From assembly GCF_910591885.1 (NCBI RefSeq), contig NC_063274.1, positions 15,646,164 to 15,710,163 on the forward strand: a stretch of 64,000 nucleotides of DNA, written 5' to 3'. The notes beneath the pieces were generated by a model. That model was not told the origin of the DNA. It did no database searches and saw nothing but the letters and a program-made list of their open reading frames with translations. Numbering within the stretch: the first letter of the stretch is position 1; each line of letters begins with the position of its first letter. This document shows positions 1-16,336 of the stretch, piece after piece. This DNA comes from Bombus terrestris. Taxonomy: Eukaryota; Arthropoda; Insecta; Hymenoptera; Apidae. A program made the position numbers and the translations under genes.

Positions 1-712
1 AATACTACATAACGTTATACGTTATATCGTAATACTACATAACGTTATACGTTATATCGTAATACTACATAACGTTATACGTTATATCGTTATAGTATAT
101 AACGTTATACGTTATATGAATATAGCATATAACGTTATACGTTATATCGTAATACTACATAACGTTATACGTTATATCGTAATACTACATAACGTTATAC
201 GTTATATCGTTATCGTATATAACGTTATACGTTATATCGTTATCGTATATAACGTTTTACGTTATATCGTTATAGTATATAACGTTATACGTTATATCGT
301 TATAGTATATAACGTTATACGTTATAACGATATAGTTTATAACGTTATACGTTATATCGTTATCGTATATAACGTTTTGCGTTATATCGTTATAGTATAT
401 AACGTTATACACTATATCGATATAGCATATCACGTTATACGTTATAACGATATAGTTTATAACGTTATACGTTATAACGATATAGTTTATAACGTTATAC
501 GTTATATCGTTATCGTATATAACGTTATACATTATATCGCTATCGTATATAACGTTATACGTTATATCGTTATAGTATATAACGTTATACGCTATATCGA
601 TATAGTATATAACGTTATACGTTATATCGATATAGTATATAACGTTATACGTTATAACGATATAGTTTATAACGTTATACGTTATATTGTTATAGTACAT
701 AACGTTATACGT
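1..712 (+). repeat. Higher-order repeat copy, pair with 3721-4432
   Basis: This block of monomer variants recurs at 3721-4432, offset 3720 bp. The rare variant GTTATATGAA (ending at 120) recurs ending at 3840. The match stops where GTTATATCGA at 711-720 is replaced by GTTGTATCGA at 4431-4440. Confidence 0.85.
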
Positions 713-1200
713 TATATCGATATCGTATATAACGTTTTACGTTATATCGTTATAGTATATAACGTTATACGTTATAACGATATAGTTTATAACGTTATAC
801 GTTATATCGTTATCGTATATAACGTTTTGCGTTATATCGTTATAGTATATAACGTTATACGCTATATCGATATAGCATATCACGTTATACGTTATAACGA
901 TATGGTTTATAACGTTATACGTTATAACGATATAGTTTATAACGTTATACGTTATATCGTTATCGTATATAACGTTATACGTTATATCGCTATCGTATAT
1001 AACGTTATACGTTATATCGTTATCGTATATAACGTTTTACGTTATATCGTTGTAGTATATAACGTTATACGTTATATCGTTATCGTATATAACGTTTTAC
1101 GTTATATCGTTATAGTATATAACGTTATACGTTATATCGATATAGCATATCACGTTATACGTTATATCGTTATAGTTTATAACGTTATACGTTATATCGT

Positions 1201-3120
1201 TATAGTATATAACGTTATACGCTATATCGATATAGTATATAACGTTATACGTTGTATCGATATAGTATATAACGATATACGTTATAACGATATAGTTTAT
1301 AACGTTATACGTTATATCGTTATCGTATATAACGTTATACGTTATATCGCTATCGTATATAACGTTATACGTTATATGGATATAGCATATAACGTTATAC
1401 GTTATATCGTTATCGTATATAACGTTATACGTTATATCGCTATCGTATATAACGTTATACGTTATATCGTTATCGTATATAACGTTATACGTTATATCGT
1501 TATAGTATATAACGTTATACGTTATATGGATATAGCATATAACGTTATACGTTATATCGTAATACTACATAACGTTATACGTTATATCGATATAGTATAT
1601 AACGTTTTACGTTATATCGTTATAGTATATAACGTTATACGTTCTATCGATATAGCATATCACGTTATACGTTATATCGTTATAGTTTATAACGTTATAC
1701 GTTATATCGCTATCGTATATAACGTTATACGTTATATCGTTATCGTATATAACGTTATACGGTATATCGTTATAGTATATAACGCTATACGTTATATTGT
1801 TATAGTACATAACGTTATACGTTATATCGATATCGTATATAACGTTTTACGTTATATCGTTATAGTATATAACGTTATACGTTATAACGATATAGTTTAT
1901 AACGTTATACGTTATATCGTTATCGTATATAACGTTTTGCGTTATATCGTTATAGTATATAACGTTATACGCTATATCGATATAGCATATCACGTTATAC
2001 GTTATAACGATATAGTTTATAACGTTATACGTTATAACGATATAGTTTATAACGTTATACGTTATATCGTTATCGTATATAACGTTATACGTTATATCGC
2101 TATCGTATATAACGTTATACGTTATATCGTTATAGTATATAACGTTATACGCTATATCGATATAGTATATAACGTTATACGTTATATCGATATAGTATAT
2201 AACGTTATACGTTATAACGATATAGTTTATAACGTTATACGTTATATTGTTATAGTACATAACGTTATACGTTATATCGATATCGTATATAACGTTTTAC
2301 GTTATATCGTTATAGTATATAACGTTATACGTTATAACGATATAGTTTATAACGTTATACGTTATATCGTTATCGTATATAACGTTTTGCGTTATATCGT
2401 TATAGTATATAACGTTATACGCTATATCGATATAGCATATCACGTTATACGTTATAACGATATAGTTTATAACGTTATACGTTATAACGATATAGTTTAT
2501 AACGTTATACGTTATATCGTTATAGTATATAACGTTATACGTTATATCGATATAGTATATCACGTTATACGTTATATCGTTATAGTTTATAACGTTATAC
2601 GTTATATCGTAATACTACATAACGTTATACGTTATATCGTAATACTACATAACGTTATACGTTATATCGTTATAGTATATAACGTTATACGTTATATGGA
2701 TATAGCATATAACGTTATACGTTATATCGTAATACTACATAACGTTATACGTTATATCGTAATACTACATAACGTTATACGTTATATCGTTATCGTATAT
2801 AACGTTATACGTTATATCGTTATCGTATATAACGTTTTACGTTATATCGTTATAGTATATAACGTTATACGTTATATCGATATAGCATATCACGTTATAC
2901 GTTATATCGTTATAGTTTATAACGTTATACGTTATATCGCTATCGTATATAACGTTATACGTTATATCGTTATCGTATATAACGTTATACGGTATATCGT
3001 TATAGTATATAACGTTATACGTTATATTGTTATAGTACATAACGTTATACGTTATATCGATATCGTATATAACGTTTTACGTTATATCGTTATAGTATAT
3101 AACGTTATACGCTATATCGA
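1201..3120 (+). repeat. Higher-order repeat copy, 1.92 kb, pair with 4681-6600
   Basis: I find no mismatch on line-by-line reading against 4681-6600, offset 3480 bp (116 monomers). Rare shared markers include AACGATATAC at 1271 and 4751, GTTCTATCGA at 1641 and 5121, and AACGCTATAC at 1781 and 5261. The copies diverge after CACGTTATAC at 3131 and 6611. Confidence 0.88.
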
Positions 3121-3720
3121 TATAGCATATCACGTTATACGTTATATCGCTATCGTATATAACGTTATACGTTATATCGTTATCGTATATAACGTTATAC
3201 GTTATATCGTTATAGTACATAACGTTATACGTTATATCGTAATACTACATAACGTTATACGTTATATCGTTATAGTATATAACGTTATACGTTATATGGA
3301 TATAGCATATAACGTTATACGTTATATCGTAATACTACATAACGTTATACGTTATATCGTAATACTACATAACGTTATACGTTATATCGTTATCGTATAT
3401 AACGTTATACGTTATATCTTTATAGTACATAACGTTATACGTTATAACGATATAGTTTATAACGTTATACGTTATATCGTTATCGTATATAACGTTATAC
3501 GTTATATCGTTATAGTACATAACGTTATACGTTATATCGATATCGTATATAACGTTTTACGTTATATCGTTATAGTATATAACGTTATACGTTATATCGA
3601 TATAGCATATCACGTTATACGTTATATCGTTATAGTTTATAACGTTATACGTTATATCGATATAGCATATCACGTTATACGTTATATCGTTATAGTTTAT
3701 AACGCTATACGTTATATCGT

Positions 3721-4432
3721 AATACTACATAACGTTATACGTTATATCGTAATACTACATAACGTTATACGTTATATCGTAATACTACATAACGTTATAC
3801 GTTATATCGTTATAGTATATAACGTTATACGTTATATGAATATAGCATATAACGTTATACGTTATATCGTAATACTACATAACGTTATACGTTATATCGT
3901 AATACTACATAACGTTATACGTTATATCGTTATCGTATATAACGTTATACGTTATATCGTTATCGTATATAACGTTTTACGTTATATCGTTATAGTATAT
4001 AACGTTATACGTTATATCGTTATAGTATATAACGTTATACGTTATAACGATATAGTTTATAACGTTATACGTTATATCGTTATCGTATATAACGTTTTGC
4101 GTTATATCGTTATAGTATATAACGTTATACACTATATCGATATAGCATATCACGTTATACGTTATAACGATATAGTTTATAACGTTATACGTTATAACGA
4201 TATAGTTTATAACGTTATACGTTATATCGTTATCGTATATAACGTTATACATTATATCGCTATCGTATATAACGTTATACGTTATATCGTTATAGTATAT
4301 AACGTTATACGCTATATCGATATAGTATATAACGTTATACGTTATATCGATATAGTATATAACGTTATACGTTATAACGATATAGTTTATAACGTTATAC
4401 GTTATATTGTTATAGTACATAACGTTATACGT
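3721..4432 (+). repeat. Higher-order repeat copy, pair with 1-712
   Basis: Second copy of the 1-712 block. It is followed at 4441-4560 by a partial re-duplication of the run at 4141-4260, and then joins a different duplicated block at 4681. This suggests successive unequal exchanges. Confidence 0.85.
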
Positions 4433-4680
4433 TGTATCGATATAGCATATCACGTTATACGTTATAACGATATAGTTTATAACGTTATACGTTATAACGA
4501 TATAGTTTATAACGTTATACGTTATATCGTTATCGTATATAACGTTATACATTATATCGCTATCGTATATAACGTTATACGTTATATCGTTATAGTATAT
4601 AACGTTATACGCTATATCGATATAGTATATAACGTTATACGTTATATCGATATAGTATATAACGTTATACGTTATATCGT

Positions 4681-6600
4681 TATAGTATATAACGTTATAC
4701 GCTATATCGATATAGTATATAACGTTATACGTTGTATCGATATAGTATATAACGATATACGTTATAACGATATAGTTTATAACGTTATACGTTATATCGT
4801 TATCGTATATAACGTTATACGTTATATCGCTATCGTATATAACGTTATACGTTATATGGATATAGCATATAACGTTATACGTTATATCGTTATCGTATAT
4901 AACGTTATACGTTATATCGCTATCGTATATAACGTTATACGTTATATCGTTATCGTATATAACGTTATACGTTATATCGTTATAGTATATAACGTTATAC
5001 GTTATATGGATATAGCATATAACGTTATACGTTATATCGTAATACTACATAACGTTATACGTTATATCGATATAGTATATAACGTTTTACGTTATATCGT
5101 TATAGTATATAACGTTATACGTTCTATCGATATAGCATATCACGTTATACGTTATATCGTTATAGTTTATAACGTTATACGTTATATCGCTATCGTATAT
5201 AACGTTATACGTTATATCGTTATCGTATATAACGTTATACGGTATATCGTTATAGTATATAACGCTATACGTTATATTGTTATAGTACATAACGTTATAC
5301 GTTATATCGATATCGTATATAACGTTTTACGTTATATCGTTATAGTATATAACGTTATACGTTATAACGATATAGTTTATAACGTTATACGTTATATCGT
5401 TATCGTATATAACGTTTTGCGTTATATCGTTATAGTATATAACGTTATACGCTATATCGATATAGCATATCACGTTATACGTTATAACGATATAGTTTAT
5501 AACGTTATACGTTATAACGATATAGTTTATAACGTTATACGTTATATCGTTATCGTATATAACGTTATACGTTATATCGCTATCGTATATAACGTTATAC
5601 GTTATATCGTTATAGTATATAACGTTATACGCTATATCGATATAGTATATAACGTTATACGTTATATCGATATAGTATATAACGTTATACGTTATAACGA
5701 TATAGTTTATAACGTTATACGTTATATTGTTATAGTACATAACGTTATACGTTATATCGATATCGTATATAACGTTTTACGTTATATCGTTATAGTATAT
5801 AACGTTATACGTTATAACGATATAGTTTATAACGTTATACGTTATATCGTTATCGTATATAACGTTTTGCGTTATATCGTTATAGTATATAACGTTATAC
5901 GCTATATCGATATAGCATATCACGTTATACGTTATAACGATATAGTTTATAACGTTATACGTTATAACGATATAGTTTATAACGTTATACGTTATATCGT
6001 TATAGTATATAACGTTATACGTTATATCGATATAGTATATCACGTTATACGTTATATCGTTATAGTTTATAACGTTATACGTTATATCGTAATACTACAT
6101 AACGTTATACGTTATATCGTAATACTACATAACGTTATACGTTATATCGTTATAGTATATAACGTTATACGTTATATGGATATAGCATATAACGTTATAC
6201 GTTATATCGTAATACTACATAACGTTATACGTTATATCGTAATACTACATAACGTTATACGTTATATCGTTATCGTATATAACGTTATACGTTATATCGT
6301 TATCGTATATAACGTTTTACGTTATATCGTTATAGTATATAACGTTATACGTTATATCGATATAGCATATCACGTTATACGTTATATCGTTATAGTTTAT
6401 AACGTTATACGTTATATCGCTATCGTATATAACGTTATACGTTATATCGTTATCGTATATAACGTTATACGGTATATCGTTATAGTATATAACGTTATAC
6501 GTTATATTGTTATAGTACATAACGTTATACGTTATATCGATATCGTATATAACGTTTTACGTTATATCGTTATAGTATATAACGTTATACGCTATATCGA
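4681..6600 (+). repeat. Higher-order repeat copy, 1.92 kb, pair with 1201-3120
   Basis: Second copy of the 1201-3120 block, sharing its private variants. The copies look identical by eye, which implies recent duplication or ongoing homogenisation. Confidence 0.88.
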
Positions 6601-8280
6601 TATAGCATATCACGTTATACGTTATAACGATATAGTTTATAACGTTATACGTTATAACGATATAGTTTATAACGTTATACGTTATATCGTTATCGTATAT
6701 AACGTTATACGTTATATCGCTATCGTATATAACGTTATACGTTATATCGTTATAGTATATAACGTTATACGCTATATCGATATAGTATATAACGTTATAC
6801 GTTATATCGATATAGTATATAACGTTATACGTTATAACGATATAGTTTATAACGTTATACGTTATATTGTTATAGTACATAACGTTATACGTTATATCGA
6901 TATCGTATATAACGTTTTACGTTATATCGTTATAGTATATAACGTTATACGTTATAACGATATAGTTGATAACGTTATACGTTATATCGTTATCGTATAT
7001 AACGTTTTGCGTTATATCGTTATAGTATATAACGTTATACGCTATATCGATATAGCATATCACGTTATACGTTATAACGATATAGTTTATAACGTTATAC
7101 GTTATAACGATATAGTTTATAACGTTATACGTTATATCGTTATCGTATATAACGTTATACGTTATATCGCTATCGTATATAACGTTATACGTTATATCGC
7201 TATCGTATATAACGTTATACGTTATATCGTTATCGTATATAACGTTATACGCTATATCGATATAGCATATCACGTTATACGTTATAACGATATAGTTTAT
7301 AACGTTATACGTTATAACGATATAGTTTATAACGTTATACGTTATATCGATATCGTATATAACGTTTTACGTTATATCGTTATAGCATATAACGTTTTGA
7401 GTTATATCGTTATAGTATATAACGTTATACGTTATATCGATATCGTATATAACGTTTTACGTTATATCGTTATAGCATATCACGTTTTACGTTATATCGT
7501 TATAGTATATAACGTTATACGTTATATCGTTATCGTATATAACGTTATACGTTATATCGTTATAGTACATAACGTTATACGTTATAACGATATAGTATAT
7601 AACGTTTTACGTTATATCGTTATAGTATATAACGTTATACGTTATATCGTTACAGTATATAACGTTATACGTTATATCGTTATAGCATATAACGTTATAC
7701 GTTATATCGATATAGTATATAACGTTTTACGTTATATCGTTATAGTATATAACGTTATACGTTATATGGATATAGCATATAACGTTATACGTTATATCGT
7801 AATACTACATAACGTTATACGTTATATCGTTATAGTATATAACGTTATACGTTATAACGATATAGTTTATAACGTTATACGCTATATCGATATAGTATAT
7901 AACGTTTTACGTTATATCGATATAGTATATGACGTTATACGTTATAACGATATAGTTTATAACGTTATACGTTAAATCGATATAGTATATAACGTTATAC
8001 GTTAAATCGATATAGTATATAACGTTATACGTTATATCGATATAGTATATAACGTTATACGTTATATCGTAATACTACATAACGTTATACGTTATATCGT
8101 AATACTACATAACGTTATACGTTATATCGATATAGTATATAACGTTTTACGCTATATCGTTATAGTACATAACGTTATACGTTATATCGTTATCGTATAT
8201 AACGTTATACGCTATATCGTTATAGTATATAACGTTATACGTTATATCGTTACAGTATATAACGTTATACGTTATATCGC

Positions 8281-9235
8281 TATAGTACATAACGTTATAC
8301 GTTATATCGCTATCGTATATAACGTTATACGTTATATCATTATCGCATATAACGTTATGCGTTATATCGTTATCGTATCTAACGTTATACGTTATATCGT
8401 AATACTACATAACGTTATACGTTATATCCTAATACTACATAACGTTATACGTTATATCGATATAGTATATAACGTTTTACGTTATATCGATATAGTATAT
8501 AACGTTATACGTTATAACGATGTAGTATATAACGTTATACGTTATATCGTTATCGTATATAACGTTATACGTTATATCGTTATAGTACATAACGTTATAC
8601 GTTATATCGATATAGTATATAACGTTTTACGTTATATCGTTATAGTATATAACTTTATACGTTATATGGATATAGCATATAACGTTATACGTTATATCGT
8701 TATCGTATATAACGTTATACGTTATATCGTTATAGTATATAACGTTATACGTTATATGGATATAGCATATAACGTTATACGTTATATCGTTATCGTATAT
8801 AACGTTATCCGTTATATCGTTATCGTATATAACGTTATGCGTTATATCGATATAGTATATAACGTTATACGTTATATCGTTATAGTATATAACGTTTTAC
8901 GTTATATCGTTATAGCATATAACGGTATACGTTATAAGGATATAGCATATAGCGTTATACGTTATATCGTAATACTACATAACGTTATACGTTATATCGT
9001 AATACTACATAACGTTATACGTTATATCGTTATAGTATATAACGTTATACGTTATATGGATATAGCATATAACGTTATACGTTATATCGTAATACTACAT
9101 AACGTTATACGTTATATCGTAATACTACATAACGTTATACGTTATATCGTTATCGTATATAACGTTATACGTTATATCTTTATAGTACATAACGTTATAC
9201 GTTATAACGATATAGTTTATAACGTTATACGTTAT
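8281..9235 (+). repeat. Higher-order repeat copy A of a ~960-bp block
   Basis: Shares an ordered set of rare variants with 12631-13590 and 13591-14580: TATCGCATAT followed by AACGTTATGC, TATCGTATCT, TGTAGTATAT, AACTTTATAC and AACGGTATAC. Offset to copy B is 4350 bp. Private differences such as GTTATATCAT at 8331 distinguish this copy. Confidence 0.85.
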
Positions 9236-12200
9236 ATCGTTATCGTATATAACGTTATACGTTATATCGTTATAGTACATAACGTTATACGTTATATCGA
9301 TATCGTATATAACGTTTTACGTTATATCGTTATAGTATATAACGTTATACGTTATATCGATATAGCATATCACGTTATACGTTATATCGTTATAGTTTAT
9401 AACGTTATACGTTATATCGTTATAGTACATAACGTTATACGTTATATCGTAATACTACATAACGTTATACGTTATATCGTTATAGTATATAACGTTATAC
9501 GTTATATGGATATAGCATATAACGTTATACGTTATATCGTAATACTACATAACGTTATACGTTATATCGTTATCGTATATAACGTTATACGTTATATCTT
9601 TATAGTACATAACGTTATACGTTATAACGATATAGTTTATAACGTTATACGTTATATCGTTATCGTATATAACGTTATACGTTATATCGTTATCGTATAT
9701 AACGTTATACGTTATATCGTTATAGTACATAACGTTATACGTTATATCGATATCGTATATAACGTTTTACGTTATATCGTTATAGTATATAACGTTATAC
9801 GTTATATCGATATAGCATATCACGTTATACGTTATATCGTTATAGTATATAACGTTATACGTTATATCGATATAGCATATCACGTTATACGTTATATCGT
9901 TATAGTTTATAACGCTATACGTTATATCGTAATACTACATAACGTTATACGTTATATCGTAATACTACATAACGTTATACGTTATATCGTAATACTACAT
10001 AACGTTATACGTTATATCGTTATAGTATATAACGTTATACGTTATATGGATATAGCATATAACGTTATACGTTATATCGTAATACTGCATAACGTTATAC
10101 GTTATATCGTAATACTACATAACGTTATACGTTATATCGTTATCGTATATAACGTTATACGTTATATCGTTATCGTATATAACGTTTTACGTTATATCGT
10201 TATAGTATATAACGTTATACGTTATATCGATATAGCATATCACGTTATACGTTATATCGTTATAGTTTATAACGTTATACGTTATATCGCTATCGTATAT
10301 AACGTTATACGTTATATCGTTATCGTATATAACGTTATACAGTATATCGTTATAGTATATAACGTTATACGTTATATTGTTATAGTACATAACGTTATAC
10401 GTTATATCGATATCGTATATAACGTTTTACGTTATATCGTTATAGTATATAACGTTATACGTTATAACGATATAGTTTATAACGTTATACGTTATATCGT
10501 TATCGTATATAACGGTTTGCGTTATATCGTTATAGTATATAACGTTATACGCTATATCGATATAGCATATCACGTTATACGTTATAACGATATAGTTTAT
10601 AACGTTATACGTTATAACGATATAGTTTATAACGTTATACGTTATATCGTTATCGTATATAACGTTATACATTATATCGCTATCGTATATAACGTTATAC
10701 GTTATATCGTTATAGTATATAACGTTATACGCTATATCGATATAGTATATAACGTTATACGTTATATCGATATAGTATATAACGTTATACGTTATAACGA
10801 TATAGTTTATAACGTTATACGTTATATTGTTATAGTACATAACGTTATACGTTATATCGATATCGTATATAACGTTTTACGTTATATCGTTATAGTATAT
10901 AACGTTATACGTTATAACGATATAGTTTATAACGTTATACGTTATATCGTTATCGTATATAACGTTTTGCGTTATATCGTTATAGTATATAACGTTATAC
11001 GCTATATCGATATAGCATATCACGTTATACGTTATAACGATATTGTTTATAACGTTATACGTTATAATGATATAGTTTATAACGTTATACGTTATATCGC
11101 TATCGTATATAACGTTATACGTTATATCGTTATCGTATATAACGTTATACAGTATATCGTTATAGTATATAACGTTATACGTTATATTGTTATAGTACAT
11201 AACGTTATACGTTATATCGATATCGTATATAACGTTTTACGTTATATCGTTATAGTATATAACGTTATACGTTATAACGATATAGTTTATAACGTTATAC
11301 GTTATATCGTTATCGTATATAACGTTTTGCGTTATATCGTTATAGTATATAACGTTATACGCTATATCGATATAGCATATCACGTTATACGTTATAACGA
11401 TATTGTTTATAACGTTATACGTTATAATGATATAGTTTATAACGTTATACGTTATATCGTTATCGTATATAACGTTATACGTTATATCGCTATCGTATAT
11501 AACGTTATACGTTATATCGTTATCGTATATAACGTTATACGTTATATCGTTATCGTATATAACGTTATACGTTATATCGCTATCGTATATAACGTTATGC
11601 GTTATATCGTTATCGTATATAACGTTATACGTTATATGGATATAGCATATAACGTTATACGTTATATCGTTATCGTATATAACGTTATCCGTTATATCGT
11701 TATCGTATATAACGTTATGCGTTATATCGATATAGTTTATAACGTTATACGTTATATCGTTATCGTATATAACGTTATACGTTATATCGATATCGTATAT
11801 AACGTTTTACGTTATATCGTTATAGTATATAACGTTATACGTTATAACGATATAGTTTATAACGTTATACGTTATATCGCTATCGTATATAACGTTATAC
11901 GTTATATCGTTATCGTATATAACGTTATACGGTATATCGTTATAGTATATAACGTTATACGTTATATTGTTATAGTACATAACGTTATACGTTATATCGA
12001 TATCGTATATAACGTTTTACGTTATATCGTAATACTACATAACGTTATACGTTATATCGTAATACTACATAACGTTATACGTTATATCGTTATAGTACAT
12101 AACGTTATACGTTTTATCGCTATCGTATATAACGTTATCCGTTATATCCTAATACTACATAACGTTATACGTTATATCGTTATCGTATATAACGTTATAC

Positions 12201-12630
12201 GTTATATGGATATAGCATATAACGTTATACGTTATATCGTTATCGTATATAACGTTATCCGTTATATCGTTATCGTATATAACGTTATGCGTTATATCGT
12301 TATAGTATATAACGTTATACGTTATAACGATATAGTTTATAACGTTATACGCTATATCGATATAGTATATAACGTTTTACGTTATATCGATATAGTATAT
12401 GACGTTATACGTTATATCGATATAGTATATAACGTTTTACGTTATATCGATATAGTATATAACGTTATACGTTATAACGATATAGTATATAACGTTATAC
12501 GTTATATCGTTATCGTATATAACGTTATACGTTATATCGTTATCGTATATAACGTTATACGCTATATCGTTATAGTATATAACGTTATACGTTATATCGT
12601 TACAGTATATAACGTTATACGTTATATCGC

Positions 12631-13590
12631 TATAGTACATAACGTTATACGTTATATCGCTATCGTATATAACGTTATACGTTATATCGTTATCGCATAT
12701 AACGTTATGCGTTATATCGTTATCGTATCTAACGTTATACGTTATATCGAAATACTACATAACGTTATACGTTATATCCTAATACTACATAACGTTATAC
12801 GTTATATCGATATAGTATATAACGTTTTACGTTATATCGATATAGTATATAACGTTATACGTTATAACGATGTAGTATATAACGTTATACGTTATATCGT
12901 TATCGTATATAACGTTATACGTTATATCGTTATAGTACATAACGTTATACGTTATATCGATATAGTATATAACGTTTTACGTTATATCATTATAGTATAT
13001 AACTTTATACGTTATATGGATATAGCATATAACGTTATACGTTATATCGTTATCGTATATAACGTTATACGTTATATCGTTATAGTATATAACGTTATAC
13101 GTTATATGGATATAGCATATAACGTTATACGTTATATCGTTATCGTATATAACGTTATCCGTTATATCGTTATCGTATATAACGTTATGCGTTATATCGA
13201 TATAGTATATAACGTTATACGTTATATCGTTATAGTATATAACGTTTTACGTTATATCGTTATAGTATATAACGGTATACGTTATAAGGATATAGCATAT
13301 AACGTTATACGTTATATCGTAATACTACATAACGTTATACGTTATATCGTAATACTACATAACGTTATACGTTATATCGTTATAGTATATAACGTTATAC
13401 GTTATATGGATATAGCATATAACGTTATACGTTATATCGTAATACTACATAACGTTATACGTTATATCGTAATACTACATAACGTTATACGTTATATCGT
13501 CATCGTATATAACGTTATACGTTATATCTTTATAGTACATAACGTTATACGTTATAACGATATAGTTTATAACGTTATACGTTATATCGC
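12631..13590 (+). repeat. Higher-order repeat copy B, direct tandem with 13591-14580
   Basis: A 960-bp (32-monomer) block immediately followed by another copy. One marker difference is GTTATATCGA at 12741-12750, where the next copy has GTTATATCGT. This is the clearest head-to-tail higher-order tandem in the left array. Confidence 0.85.
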
Positions 13591-14580
13591 TATAGTACAT
13601 AACGTTATACGTTATATCGCTATCGTATATAACGTTATACGTTATATCGTTATCGCATATAACGTTATGCGTTATATCGTTATCGTATCTAACGTTATAC
13701 GTTATATCGTAATACTACATAACGTTATACGTTATATCCTAATACTACATAACGTTATACGTTATATCGATATAGTATATAACGTTTTACGTTATATCGA
13801 TATAGTATATAACGTTATACGTTATAACGATGTAGTATATAACGTTATACGTTATATCGTTATCGCATATAACGTTATACGTTATATCGTTATAGTACAT
13901 AACGTTATACGTTATATCGATATAGTATATAACGTTTTACGTTATATCGTTATAGTATATAACTTTATACGTTATATGGATATAGCATATAACGTTATAC
14001 GTTATATCGTTATCGTATATAACGTTATACGTTATATCGTTATAGTATATAACGTTATACGTTATATGGATATAGCATATAACGTTATACGTTATATCGT
14101 TATCGTATATAACGTTATCCGTTATATCGTTATCGTATATAACGTTATGCGTTATATCGATATAGTATATAACGTTATACGTTATATCGTTATAGTATAT
14201 AACGTTTTACGTTATATCGTTATAGTATATAACGGTATACGTTATAAGGATATAGCATATAGCGTTATACGTTATATCGTAATACTACATAACGTTATAC
14301 GTTATATCGTAATACTACATAACGTTATACGTTATATCGTTATAGTATATAACGTTATACGTTATATGGATATAGCATATAACGTTATACGTTATATCGT
14401 AATACTACATAACGTTATACGTTATATCGTAATACTACATAACGTTATACGTTATATCGTAATACTACATAACGTTATACGTTATATTGTTATCGTATAT
14501 AACGTTATACGTTATATCTTTATAGTACATAACGTTATACGTTATAACGATATAGTTTATAACGTTATACGTTATATCGT
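13591..14580 (+). repeat. Higher-order repeat copy C (960 bp plus one monomer)
   Basis: Follows copy B directly and carries the same marker order. It has one extra AATACTACAT-type monomer around 14461-14490. The array loses register just after it, at about 14597. Confidence 0.82.
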
Positions 14581-14596
14581 TATCGTATATAACGTT

Positions 14597-14600
14597 TCCA
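14597..14600. other. Satellite register slip (net -1 bp)
   Basis: In the monomer at 14581-14609, the expected five bases ATACG after AACGTT are replaced by four, TCCA. The core decamer start changes from 11 to 10 modulo 30. This is one of only three register changes in the window. Confidence 0.9.
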
Positions 14601-16333
14601 TTATATCGTTATAGTACATAACGTTATACGTTATATCGATATCGTATATAACGTTTTACGTTATATCGTTATAGTATATAACGTTATACGTTATATCGAT
14701 ATAGCATATCACGTTATACGTTATATCGTTATAGTTTATAACGTTATACGTTATATCGTTATAGTACATAACGTTATACGTTATATCGTAATACTACATA
14801 ACGTTATACGTTATATCTTTATAGTACATAACGTTATACGTTATAACGATATAGTTTATAACGTTATACGTTATATCGTTATCGTATATAACGTTATACG
14901 TTATATCGTTATGGTACATAACGTTATACGTTATATCGATATCGTATATAACGTTTTACGTTATATCGTTATAGTATATAACGTTATACGTTATATCGAT
15001 ATAGCATATCACGTTATACGTTATATCGTTATAGTATATAACGTTATACGTTATATCGATATAGCATATCACGTTATACGTTATATCGTTATAGTTTATA
15101 ACGCTATACGTTATATCGTAATACTACATAACGTTATACGTTATATCGTAATACTACATAACGTTATACGTTATATCGTTATAGTATATAACGTTATACG
15201 TTATATGGATATAGCATATAACGTTATACGTTATATCGTAATACTACATAACGTTATACGTTATATCGTAATACTACATAACGTTATACGTTATATCGTT
15301 ATCGTATATAACGTTATACGTTATATCGTTATCGTATATAACGTTTTACGTTATATCGTTATAGTATATAACGTTATACGTTATATCGATATAGCATATC
15401 ACGTTATACGTTATATCGTTATAGTTTATAACGTTATACGTTATATCGCTATCGTATATAACGTTATACGTTATATCGTTATCGTATATAACGTTATACA
15501 GTATATCGTTATAGTATATAACGTTATACGTTATATTGTTATAGTACATAACGTTATAGGTTATATCGATATCGTATATAACGTTTTACGTTATATCGTT
15601 ATAGTATATAACGTTATACGTTATAACGATATAGTTTATAACGTTATACGTTATATCGTTATCGTATATAACGTTTTGCGTTATATCGTTATAGTATATA
15701 ACGTTATACGCTATATCGATATAGCATATCACGTTATACGTTATAACGATATAGTTTATAACGTTATACGTTATAACGATATAGTTTATAACGTTATACG
15801 TTATATCGTTATCGTATATAACGTTATACATTATATCGCTATCGTATATAACGTTATACGTTATATCGTTATAGTATATAACGTTATACGCTATATCGAT
15901 ATAGTATATAACGTTATACGTTATATCGATATAGTATATAACGTTATACGTTATAACGATATAGTTTATAACGTTATACGTTATATTGTTATAGTACATA
16001 ACGTTATACGTTATATCGATATCGTATATAACGTTTTACGTTATATCGTTATAGTATATAACGTTATACGTTATAACGATATAGTTTATAACGTTATACG
16101 TTATATCGTTATCGTATATAACGTTTTGCGTTATATCGTTATAGTATATAACGTTATACGCTATATCGATATAGCATATCACGTTATACGTTATAACGAT
16201 ATTGTTTATAACGTTATACGTTATAACGATATAGTTTATAACGTTATACGTTATATCGTTATCGTATATAACGTTATACGTTATATCGTTATAGTACATA
16301 ACGTTATACGTTATATCGCTATCGTATATAACG

Positions 16334-16336
16334 TTT
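16334..16336. other. Satellite register slip (-1 bp)
   Basis: The common variant AACGTTTTAC has lost one T of its T4 run. All following monomers up to the retrotransposon keep the new register (core start 9 modulo 30). Confidence 0.9.

Noticed and set aside
257..700. Minus-strand open frames with MYYNNITYNV-type repeats throughout both arrays
   Set aside because: These are the reverse-strand reading of the same monomer, interrupted wherever a variant makes a stop. There is no independent evidence for genes.
116..7975. Giant open frame of 2,619 codons, and others up to 4,489 codons (34602-48071), looking like huge repeat proteins
   Set aside because: They follow the satellite with a 30-bp period and have no start context, no non-repeat domain and no unique ends. 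Shorter frames are open on the opposite strand too. Stops and frame slips occur without any compensating structure.
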